Shown in pieces: positions 9,101-16,376 of a stretch of DNA of 64,000 nucleotides (positions within the stretch are counted from its first letter, which is position 1; each line of letters opens with the position of its first letter). The DNA is from JAUSIF01 sp040901465 (GTDB lineage Bacteria; Pseudomonadota; Alphaproteobacteria; Rhizobiales; Xanthobacteraceae). A program made the translations under genes and the position numbers. The stretch is taken from NCBI GenBank assembly GCA_040901465.1, contig JBBDYN010000024.1:1-64000 (forward strand). The letters run 5' to 3'. Under the pieces are notes generated by a model. The model was given only the letters and a program-made list of their open reading frames with translations. It was not told the DNA's origin and did no database searches.

Positions 9101-9655
9101 ATGCGCAGGACGGCGAGATACGTTTTGGGCGGCATTGCTTTTGTTGCCGTGGCAGCGGCGGCAACGGCAGGATACGTAATTTGGACCAAGGCCATCAATC
9201 CGCGCCTCGTGACGCGGCCAGCAAACAGCGAACCATTCGCCGGCGATCGCGCGCGTTTGCTTGAGCTGGGCACGACGCGACACGGCGACACGAGCCTGAG
9301 TCCGATCGGAAGATCGTGCAATACCTGCCACCTTGAAGAGAACAGCTACAACGAGACGTTCAACCGGCAGTTCCCGCATTACGTTCAATCCGTGAAATTC
9401 AAGACGCGCCTCGATCAGATTACCGCGGAAGGCATGGTCCAGTTCTGCATGATCTCGGCCATGGAAGGCCGCCCGTTGGAATGGGACTCCGAGGCGCTCG
9501 CCGCATTGACCGCCTTCGTTCTGGAGCGCAACCGGAAGGCAATCAGCGCGCTGCCGGCGCAAAGCTCGTTGTTGAACGAAAGCTGTGCCGAGCCTCCCTT
9601 CGAAATGACCCCCGTTCCGGAACACCGCGCCGCAATTCAGCCGCCCGTCCGCTGA
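9101..9655 (+). CDS. Membrane-anchored mono-haem c-type cytochrome
   Basis: The 184-residue product has one N-terminal membrane helix (YVLGGIAFVAVAAAATAGYV) and a periplasmic domain with a single CxxCH haem site, CNTCH, in SPIGRSCNTCHLEENSYN. Downstream, the segment IDQ/RLDQITAEGMVQFCMIS and the ending EALAALTAFVLERNRKAI resemble the C-terminal part of SoxA-like and class I cytochromes, where a distal Met or Cys ligates haem; M or C in VQFCMIS is a candidate. It is followed 70 bases later by a MoxR gene, which is not obviously related. The electron partner cannot be told from the sequence. The ATG follows GAAGGAGCC. Confidence 0.75.
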   Translation: MRRTARYVLGGIAFVAVAAAATAGYVIWTKAINPRLVTRPANSEPFAGDRARLLELGTTRHGDTSLSPIGRSCNTCHLEENSYNETFNRQFPHYVQSVKFKTRLDQITAEGMVQFCMISAMEGRPLEWDSEALAALTAFVLERNRKAISALPAQSSLLNESCAEPPFEMTPVPEHRAAIQPPVR

Positions 9656-9725
9656 GCGAAGTCCCGCCGGACTTGCCGCGCGCAACCTCGCTCACTAGTG
9701 TCCCCGCCTCGTCCGCGGAGCCCGC

Positions 9726-10571
9726 ATGCGTTTCGAAGGCACCAAGTCCTACGTCGCCGACAGCGACCTCAAGGTCGCCGTCAATGCCGCGATCGCCCTC
9801 GAGCGCCCGCTCCTCGTCAAAGGCGAACCCGGCACCGGCAAGACCGTGCTCGCCGGCGAGGTTGCCCAGGCGATCAAGGCGCCGCTGATCGAGTGGCACA
9901 TCAAGTCCACGACCAAAGCGATTCATGGCCTTTACGAATACGACGCGGTGGCCCGGTTGCGCGACAGCCAACTCGGCGATCCGCGCGTGTCGGACATCAG
10001 GAATTACATCCGCCGCGGCAAGCTGTGGGATGCCTTCGAAGCCGACAAGCGGCCGGTCCTGCTCATCGACGAGATCGACAAGGCCGACATCGAGTTCCCG
10101 AACGATCTTCTCCAGGAACTCGACCGCATGGAATTCCACGTCTACGAGACCGGCGAGACCATCAAGGCAAGGCAGCGCCCGGTCGTGGTCATTACCTCGA
10201 ACAACGAGAAGGAATTGCCCGACGCGTTCCTGCGCCGCTGTTTCTTTCACTACATCCGCTTCCCCGACCCGGACACGATGCGCGCGATCGTCGACGTGCA
10301 TTTCCCCGGCATCAAGCAGCGCCTCGTCTCCGAGGCGCTCAAGCTCTTTTACGAAATCCGCGAAGTACCCGGCCTGAAGAAGAAGCCGTCCACGTCGGAG
10401 CTACTGGATTGGCTGAAGCTCCTGATGGTCGAGGACATCGGCCCCGATACATTGCGCGAGCGCGACCCGAAGAAGCTGATCCCCCCGCTGCACGGCGCGC
10501 TCTTGAAAAACGAGCAGGATGTGCATCTGTTCGAGCGGCTCGCGTTCCTGTCGCGCCGCGAGGCCAACTGA
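9726..10571 (+). CDS. MoxR-family AAA+ ATPase
   Basis: The 281-residue product is a MoxR-like AAA+ ATPase, a chaperone-type machine that usually works with a von Willebrand factor A protein to insert cofactors or mature complexes (CoxD/CoxE in CO dehydrogenase bacteria). Walker A is GEPGTGKT (residues about 33-40), Walker B is LLIDEIDKAD, sensor 1 is VVITSNNEKELPDAFLRRC, and a C-terminal lid domain follows. In many relatives a CoxE-like VWA gene lies next door; here such a gene is present but about 24 kb away (34742-35917). It is convergent with the flavoenzyme gene, with only 3 bases between the stops. Confidence 0.9.
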   Translation: MRFEGTKSYVADSDLKVAVNAAIALERPLLVKGEPGTGKTVLAGEVAQAIKAPLIEWHIKSTTKAIHGLYEYDAVARLRDSQLGDPRVSDIRNYIRRGKLWDAFEADKRPVLLIDEIDKADIEFPNDLLQELDRMEFHVYETGETIKARQRPVVVITSNNEKELPDAFLRRCFFHYIRFPDPDTMRAIVDVHFPGIKQRLVSEALKLFYEIREVPGLKKKPSTSELLDWLKLLMVEDIGPDTLRERDPKKLIPPLHGALLKNEQDVHLFERLAFLSRREAN

Positions 10572-10574
10572 GCC

Positions 10575-12110
10575 CTACTCGCTCCCGGCCTTCTTCGATT
10601 TCTTTCCGATGCCCGGCGCCTCGGATTTCTTCGGCTTCGCGACTTCCTCCTTGCGCCGCTTTTCGTCTGCCTCTTCCTGCTCGAGCAGTCTCGCGAGCTT
10701 CTCCTGCTCCTGCTTGCGCAACGCCTTCTTTTCCTCCCTCGCCCGCCGCACCGCCTCCTTTGCGGCCTCCTCCTCGGCGAGCTTGCGCGCGGCTTCGGCC
10801 GCAGCGCGGCGTTGTGCGGCCAGCTCCTTGCGACGCGAGTTCGCTTCCTCGATCGCGTCGCGGATTTGCATGCCCCAATAGACGAGCTGCGTCGTGCGCC
10901 GCCCGACCGCGCCGCCCGCCCACACGAGCCCGAACGGGATGAACATGCGCCAGCGCTCGTCGTGCTCGGCGAGCCCGCTCGCCACGAGCTCCCCCGCCAT
11001 CGCCGTCGTGTTGAGCCCGTGCCCGCCGAACGCGCTCGCGACCCAGACGCCCGGCCGCAACATGCCGATCTGCGGCATGCGATGGATCGCGTAGCCCATG
11101 ATCCCGGACCACGCGTGCTCGATCTCTACGCCCTTGAGCGTCGGATAGACGCGCGCGATATCGCGCGCCAGCTGCCGCTTCAGACCGCGCAGCGTGCGCG
11201 TGCGCGTCGTGATGCGTCCGCCCCATAAGAGTCGGTCGTCGATCACCCGGTAATAGTCGCCGGCGCGGCGCGTATCGGCGATCCCGCCCGGATACTGGAT
11301 CGCCTCCTTCAGGCGCTCGGAAATTCGCCCGGTGACGCAAACGTGGGTCGCGACCGGCAGGATCGTGCGCGCGAGCGCCGGAAACCCCTCGCCGATGAAA
11401 GCGCTGCCGCAAAAGACGACCTCCTGCGCCCGCACGCGCCCGCGCTCGGTGGAAATCCATTTGCGCACGCCATCGAGGTCGGCGCCCGTCGCAACCGTCT
11501 GCTCGAAAATGCGCCCGCCGAGCTTCTCGATCTCCGCCGCCAGCGCGAGCGCCAGATTCAGCGGATGTATCGAGAACGCGTCGCCGTCATGCAGTGCCTG
11601 GTAATAGCGCGTCGTCTTCAGCGACTCGCGCACCCGCTCGGTCTTCCAAACCACCATCTCATGATCGAAATTCTCGCCGAGATAATCCGCCTGCCGCCGC
11701 GCGCCCTCCTCGTCGTCGTAGCGCATCACGTTGAGCCGGCCCGGCACCGGCTCGACGCCCGGGATGCCTTCCGCGAGCACGCTGCCGATGATATCGATGC
11801 CCTCGCGCGAGAGCGCATAGAGCTTCTTCGCCTGGTCGAGCCCGACCCGCTCGACGATGCGCGGCAGCCGTTCCGCGTAACCGGCCGACACGAACCCGCC
11901 GTTTCGGCCCGACGCACCGCCTGCGACCGCGCCGGCATCGAGCACGACCACGTCGTAGCCGCGCCGTGCGAGCGCGCGCGCGGTCCACAGCCCCGCGAAG
12001 CCGCCGCCCACGACGCAGACGCCGGCGTCGACGTCCTGCACGAGCCGCAGGCGCGGCTGATGCGGGACCGCCGTTGTCACATAAAGGGTGTCGGGGACTT
12101 CGCCGGTCAT
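10575..12110 (-). CDS. FAD-dependent amine oxidase (PuuB-like) with charged C-terminal tail
   Basis: The first ~415 residues form a DAO-superfamily flavoprotein. The Rossmann motif is VCVVGGGFAGLWTARALARR (residues about 30-50), followed by LDAGAVAGGASGRNGGFVSA and a C-terminal FAD contact FGGHGLNTTAMAGE. The closest resemblance is to gamma-glutamylputrescine oxidoreductase (PuuB) and similar deaminating oxidases. After residue ~420 the enzyme fold ends and about 90 residues of Lys/Glu/Arg/Ala-rich sequence follow (AEAARKLAEEEAAKEAVRRA and similar), predicted as one long charged helix or coiled coil, ending in KKSEAPGIGKKSKKAGSE. This tail is not part of the enzyme family. The substrate is inferred only at the level of amino compounds. 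Confidence 0.82.
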   Translation of the reverse strand: MTGEVPDTLYVTTAVPHQPRLRLVQDVDAGVCVVGGGFAGLWTARALARRGYDVVVLDAGAVAGGASGRNGGFVSAGYAERLPRIVERVGLDQAKKLYALSREGIDIIGSVLAEGIPGVEPVPGRLNVMRYDDEEGARRQADYLGENFDHEMVVWKTERVRESLKTTRYYQALHDGDAFSIHPLNLALALAAEIEKLGGRIFEQTVATGADLDGVRKWISTERGRVRAQEVVFCGSAFIGEGFPALARTILPVATHVCVTGRISERLKEAIQYPGGIADTRRAGDYYRVIDDRLLWGGRITTRTRTLRGLKRQLARDIARVYPTLKGVEIEHAWSGIMGYAIHRMPQIGMLRPGVWVASAFGGHGLNTTAMAGELVASGLAEHDERWRMFIPFGLVWAGGAVGRRTTQLVYWGMQIRDAIEEANSRRKELAAQRRAAAEAARKLAEEEAAKEAVRRAREEKKALRKQEQEKLARLLEQEEADEKRRKEEVAKPKKSEAPGIGKKSKKAGSE

Positions 12111-12199
12111 CGCTTTGTCGCGGTCGCGGTCATGCTAGGGTTTCATTCCCTTGATAGCGATGCAGCGACGCCAAATCTCCCCAAAATGTAGCCCGCCCA

Positions 12200-12742
12200 A
12201 TGACTCGCGAGCGACCGCCATTGCGCCGACTGATGCTATTGCGCCATGCCAAGGCCGTCCCGCAAGGTGCCATGGCCGATGAGGAAAGGCCGCTGGCCGA
12301 TCGTGGCAACCGGGATGTGCCGGTGATCGCGAATTTCGCGGCTTCGGAGGGGCTCACGCCCGACCTGGCGCTGATATCGCCTGCAAAGCGCGCCCGCGAG
12401 ACCTGGGACCTTTTTAAGACCGCCCTCCCTGCTCCGCCGGCGCAGCAATTCGATCCGCGTCTCTATGCCGCCACAGCCGACCGGCTCTTGCATCTCGTGC
12501 GCGAGACGCCGGCCGACACGCGGTCGCTCCTGCTGGTCGGCCACAATCCCGGCTTCGAGGATCTCGCCCGCGCGTTGACCGGCTCGGGCGCGACCGACGC
12601 GCTCATTCGCTTCGGCGGTTCCATGCCAACCGCAAGTCTCGCCGTGATCGATCTTCCGGGCGAATGGGCGGATGTGCAGCCGCGCACCGGCCGGCTGGAG
12701 ATTTTCGTGACGCCGAAGAGCCTCGGCGGTCAAGCGGACTGA
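12200..12742 (+). CDS. Histidine phosphatase, SixA-like
   Basis: The 180-residue protein belongs to the histidine phosphatase (phosphoglycerate mutase-like) superfamily and is closest in layout to SixA, which removes phosphate from phosphohistidine in Hpt domains. The catalytic RHG-type motif is MLLRHAKA (R15, H16). The second histidine is in LLVGHNPGFEDLA, and PAKRARETWDL carries the conserved Arg/Glu. Length matches SixA proteins. It is followed after 3 bases by a convergent gene. An Hpt protein is encoded at 48222-48593, but there is no evidence that it is the substrate. Confidence 0.85.
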   Translation: MTRERPPLRRLMLLRHAKAVPQGAMADEERPLADRGNRDVPVIANFAASEGLTPDLALISPAKRARETWDLFKTALPAPPAQQFDPRLYAATADRLLHLVRETPADTRSLLLVGHNPGFEDLARALTGSGATDALIRFGGSMPTASLAVIDLPGEWADVQPRTGRLEIFVTPKSLGGQAD

Positions 12743-12745
12743 GCC

Positions 12746-13339
12746 TCATCCTTTCGGCAGCACGTCCTCGGGAATGTGCCGCGGATCATAGAAGCGTGGG
12801 CGATTGCGCGTGATCAGTGGCCCGATCTGCCACGCGAACACCGCCATGAAGCCGATGATCAGGAGGGTGGCGCTCAAATCGCCGCTCGCGAGCGCCCGGA
12901 TCGCGACATAGACGAGCCCGGCCGTGGTCACGGCGCCGACGGCCAGCATCGGCCACCAGCGCCACGCGGCAAACCCGGCATCGAACCGGCAATTGCCGCG
13001 CGCCTCGGCGATGCGCCGATGCAGTTCCCGGATGAACGCGTTATAGGCGGGCGCCTGATCTTCCATGGCCACGACGGATTTGTACGAAGCCGAGGCGACC
13101 TCGACGCGCGCGCCGTTGCGCGGCCAAATCTCCGCGATGAACCGCCGGGTGCCGAAATTCGAAGGACGATAGCCGAGCCGCACGCGCGCGATCATCGGAT
13201 AGGCGACGCTGCCACGACTGCCTGCGAGGTCCCATTCCAGCGAATGCGGCCCGAGCCGGAAGGCGTAGCCCGAGCCGATCATGCGCGGCCGGTATTGATA
13301 GACGAGGCCCTCGGACTCGGTGTCCAATGCGTCGTTCAT
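12746..13339 (-). CDS. Conserved hypothetical membrane protein
   Basis: The 197-residue product has an N-terminal soluble part of ~125 residues (GLVYQYRPRMIGSGYAFRLG, then IARVRLGYRPSNFGTRRF), predicted beta-rich. Two hydrophobic segments follow near the C-terminus (WWPMLAVGAVTTAGLVYVAI and LSATLLIIGFMAVFAWQIGP), and the end is RFYDPRHIPEDVLPKG. I recognise it as a type common in Bradyrhizobium-like genomes but without a named function. The first domain has the feel of a PH-like or YdbT-like membrane protein, which is a guess. The ATG at 13339 was preferred over a start at 13420, which would add a Cys-rich leader with no counterpart. Confidence 0.6.
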   Translation of the reverse strand: MNDALDTESEGLVYQYRPRMIGSGYAFRLGPHSLEWDLAGSRGSVAYPMIARVRLGYRPSNFGTRRFIAEIWPRNGARVEVASASYKSVVAMEDQAPAYNAFIRELHRRIAEARGNCRFDAGFAAWRWWPMLAVGAVTTAGLVYVAIRALASGDLSATLLIIGFMAVFAWQIGPLITRNRPRFYDPRHIPEDVLPKG

Positions 13340-13452
13340 GGACCTGCATCCACCACAGACGCATTGCCGGGTCACCAACAAAATTGACGCGCCCGGGATG
13401 CAGTATCCGCGACGCGTCAATCATTTGCGCCAAGCGCGACGCGCTTCTGCGC

Positions 13453-13788
13453 TTACCGGCAATACACTACGCCGTGACGCCGGATGCACGGCGGCGGGCC
13501 GTAATACCCGTAGTAGTAGTGGTGGCGCCGGTGATGCCGTCTGTAGGCGTCGTGCGCGATGATCGCGCCGATCACGCCGAGCGCGAGCCCGGCAAACGCC
13601 GCGCCGCGATGGCGGCGCCAGCGGTGCACGTCGATCACATCGCTCGGTGCCGATTCCTTGACCGCCAGCGCGTTCGTCCCGAGCGGCATGGCACTTGCCG
13701 GGCTCGGGGCGCCGATCGAAAACGTCGAGCCGAGCGCAATCGCTGCGGCGACGCCGATGGCCAACGGCTTCTTCATTTGCGTCCCCAT
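13453..13788 (-). CDS. Small exported His/Tyr-rich protein, likely EcfG-controlled
   Basis: The 111-residue product starts MGTQMKKPLAIGVAAAIALG, a good signal peptide cleaved near PASAMP. A glycine-rich membrane-like helix follows (AAFAGLALGVIGAIIAH) and the tail is very basic and aromatic (YRRHHRRHHYYYGYYGPP, ending IRRHGVVYCR). Such small envelope proteins are frequent in Hyphomicrobiales; the function is unknown. The ATG at 13788 has AAAGGA 6 bases upstream; a longer frame to 13965 lacks such a site. A perfect EcfG-type promoter lies 109 bases upstream on this strand, so general-stress control is likely. Confidence 0.72.
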   Translation of the reverse strand: MGTQMKKPLAIGVAAAIALGSTFSIGAPSPASAMPLGTNALAVKESAPSDVIDVHRWRRHRGAAFAGLALGVIGAIIAHDAYRRHHRRHHYYYGYYGPPPCIRRHGVVYCR

Positions 13789-13896
13789 GGTTCGTCCTTT
13801 CCTATGCTGCGCCCGCGTCGTCGAACGTGCGACGACGTCGATGAACGCGCGATGAACGGACCTCGATCCGAGGTTCGCGGGCGCTCTTCGAGCGAG

Positions 13897-13922
13897 AACG
13901 CGGAGTGCCCGCTCCGAGTTCC
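13897..13922 (-). promoter_or_regulatory. EcfG (general stress sigma) promoter
   Basis: Read on the minus strand, GGAAC (13922-13918) is followed after 17 bases by CGTT (13900-13897). This matches the consensus GGAAC-N16/17-CGTT of EcfG sigma factors in Hyphomicrobiales. It points to the exported-protein gene whose ATG is at 13788, leaving a leader of about 100 bases. Confidence 0.65.
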
Positions 13923-14073
13923 AAGCGGGTGAGTCTCCCGGCTCGGCGCAAAAAAGTTCTTCCACATCTGTGCCGGAAAATTTTGCACTGCCCTCACGCC
14001 GATTTGACAGTCCCGCGCGCTCGCGACACCAATGCGTCGCTCACGGCTCCCATCGCGTGCATCGGGAAACGCC

Positions 14074-14946
14074 ATGCAACCGCACGAACGCCTCGAGTTC
14101 TCGCCGATCGAATATCGCCCGCCGCTCCGCCTTCCGGACGGCCTCCGGCTCATCGTCTGGCCGGTCATGTCCCTGGAAGTCTGGGACATCGCTCGCCCCA
14201 TGGCGCGCATCGTGATCACGCCGCCGCAGGGACAACCGCTGCAACCCGATCATCCGAATTGGAGCTGGCACGAGTACGGCATGCGCGTCGGCTTCTGGCG
14301 CCTGCGGCGCGTGCTCGAGAAGCTGAAGATGACGCCGACCGTGACCATCAACGCGCGCGTGTGCGAGGTCTATCCGCAGGTGGTCGAGGCCTGCATGGAC
14401 AGCGGCTGGGAAATCAACGCCCACAGCTACGAGCAAATTCCGATGCACAAGATCGATGACCAGCGCGCGGTCATCGCAAAGACCATGGACGCGATTGAGA
14501 AATTCACCCGCAAGCGCCCGCGCGGCTGGTTCGGCCCGGGCCTCACGCAGACCTTCGACACGATCGACCATCTCGCCGAGGCCGGCCTTGAATATATCGG
14601 CGACTGGGTGCTCGACGACGAGCCGGTCACACTCAAGACCAGGCACGCGCCGATCGTGGCGCTTCCCTATTCATTCGAGCTGCATGACATCGTGCTGATG
14701 TCATTGCAGAGCCATCCCTCCGACATGTTCTACCGGCGCATCAAGGACCACTTTGACTGGCTCTATGAGGAATCCGCCGAGCGCCCGAAGATCATGGCGG
14801 TTGCGGTGCATCCGTATCTTTCAGGCGTCGCGCACCGCATCGGGCACGTGCAACGCACGTTTGAAGAGATATTGTCGAAGCCCGGCGTAACCTGCTGGGA
14901 TGGCGCTAAAATCCTCGATTGGTACCTGGCGCAGAAGAAAGCGTGA
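14074..14946 (+). CDS. Polysaccharide deacetylase family protein (PuuE/allantoinase-like branch)
   Basis: The 290-residue protein has the NodB/polysaccharide-deacetylase barrel seen in the PuuE-like branch. Features are NWSWHEYGMRVGFWRL near residue 60, then TPTVTINARVCEVYP, the helix VVEACMDSGWEINAHSYEQ with the conserved His, and RPRGWFGPGLTQTFDTIDHL. A strict NodB pair of metal Asp residues is not evident where expected, so the substrate may not be a polysaccharide; related proteins act on small C-N compounds. It is followed after 6 bases by an amidase on the same strand, which suggests a two-gene operon degrading an amide or ureide. The ATG at 14074 was chosen over 14032, which would add a basic leader. 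Confidence 0.75.
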   Translation: MQPHERLEFSPIEYRPPLRLPDGLRLIVWPVMSLEVWDIARPMARIVITPPQGQPLQPDHPNWSWHEYGMRVGFWRLRRVLEKLKMTPTVTINARVCEVYPQVVEACMDSGWEINAHSYEQIPMHKIDDQRAVIAKTMDAIEKFTRKRPRGWFGPGLTQTFDTIDHLAEAGLEYIGDWVLDDEPVTLKTRHAPIVALPYSFELHDIVLMSLQSHPSDMFYRRIKDHFDWLYEESAERPKIMAVAVHPYLSGVAHRIGHVQRTFEEILSKPGVTCWDGAKILDWYLAQKKA

Positions 14947-14952
14947 GCGCCG

Positions 14953-16149
14953 ATGAGCGGCTCATTCTTCGTCCCGCATGATCTCGACGTGCCGATCGCG
15001 GGCGCCCACGGCGGTCCGCTCGCCGGCCTCACCGCCGCGGTCAAGGACATGTACGACATCATCGGCGCGCGCACGGGCGGCGGCAGCCCGGAATGGCTCG
15101 CCGTGCAAAAGCCCGCCACGGTCCACGCCGCCGCGGTCGCCAACATCCTCGACGCCGGCGCGAGCGTGATCGGCAAGACCGTATGCGATGAATTTTTCTA
15201 CAGCGTCACCGGCGAGAACGCCCATTACGGAACGCCGACGAACGTGCGCGCGCCGGGACGCGTGCCCGGGGGGTCGTCGGCAGGCTCCGCGGCGGCAACC
15301 GCCGCCGGCGCCTGCGACTTCGCGCTCGGGAGCGATACCGGCGGTTCCGTGCGCGTGCCCGCATCTTTTTGTGGAATCTATGGGCTTCGGCCGACGCACG
15401 GCCGCGTCGATCTATCGGGCACCATGGCGATGTCGCCTTCGTTCGATGTCGCCGGCTGGTTCGCAGGCGGCCCCGGGGTGTTCCGCAAGGTGGGTGATGT
15501 GCTGCTTGAAGGCGTCGGCGCAAGCGCGCCGATCGACAGGCTGATTGTTGCCGACGACGCGTTCGCCGAGGCCGATCCGGAGGTCGCATCGCTCCTGCAC
15601 GAAGTTCTTGCGCGAGCGCGCAGCGCCCTCCCCGAGGCCGCGCATGAACGCATCGCGCCCGAAGGGCTCGATGCCTGGCGTGAAATTTTCCGGATCGTTC
15701 AGGCGCGGGAGATTTGGGACGTATACGGCTCCTTCGTGGAGCAGCATCGTCCCAAGCTAGGCCCGGGCATCCGCGAACGGATGGCGTTCGCCGCAAGCGT
15801 CAATGCCGCCGCCGCTGAGGCGGCGGGGAAAAAGCGCGCAGCGGCGCGCGATTACATCCAGGGACGCACAAGGTCCGGAACGATCCTCGCCCTCCCCGCC
15901 GCACCCACGATCGCGCCCCTCGTCAACACGCCCGCCGGAGAGCTGGAAAATTTCCGCGCGCGCACTTTCCGCCTCACCTGCATCGCCGGGCTATCGGGTC
16001 TGCCGCAAGTCACGATACCGGCCGGAACCATCTTGGGCTGCCCGGTCGGGCTCTCCTTCATCGGCTGGGATCGCTCGGACGAGGTCCTGCTCGACCTGTC
16101 CGTGCGGCTCGCGCCATTCCTCGGTGCGACCCGCAAGCCCGGCGCCTAG
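14953..16149 (+). CDS. Amidase signature family enzyme
   Basis: The 398-residue enzyme hydrolyses a C-N amide bond with the Ser-cisSer-Lys triad. The lysine is K31 in GLTAAVKDMYDI. The signature GRVPGGSSAGSAAATAAGA gives the cis-serine (S108), and GSDTGGSVRVPASFCGIYG gives the nucleophile S132. It is shorter than GatA (about 480 residues) and lacks its tRNA-related parts, so a metabolic amidase is more likely. It follows the deacetylase-like gene after 6 bases and is probably co-transcribed with it. Gap 16150-16376 behind it shows no gene. The natural substrate cannot be read from the sequence. Confidence 0.85.
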   Translation: MSGSFFVPHDLDVPIAGAHGGPLAGLTAAVKDMYDIIGARTGGGSPEWLAVQKPATVHAAAVANILDAGASVIGKTVCDEFFYSVTGENAHYGTPTNVRAPGRVPGGSSAGSAAATAAGACDFALGSDTGGSVRVPASFCGIYGLRPTHGRVDLSGTMAMSPSFDVAGWFAGGPGVFRKVGDVLLEGVGASAPIDRLIVADDAFAEADPEVASLLHEVLARARSALPEAAHERIAPEGLDAWREIFRIVQAREIWDVYGSFVEQHRPKLGPGIRERMAFAASVNAAAAEAAGKKRAAARDYIQGRTRSGTILALPAAPTIAPLVNTPAGELENFRARTFRLTCIAGLSGLPQVTIPAGTILGCPVGLSFIGWDRSDEVLLDLSVRLAPFLGATRKPGA

Positions 16150-16376
16150 GCGTCAAGGCACCGCACCGCGCTACCTTAATTGGTGCAAACGCACCATTGC
16201 GGCGCAGGATTGCCTCGCGAATCGTCATGGTTCAGGATTCGTCCGGGATTCGGGGGGCAATGACAGGCACGAAGCACAATCGCGGCGCACATGAGCGCCC
16301 GCCGTCTGCCGCCGCACCTGCTATGCCCTTAATCGGATAAGAATTCGGGTCGCAGGAACGCGGCACGCCTGGGAGA

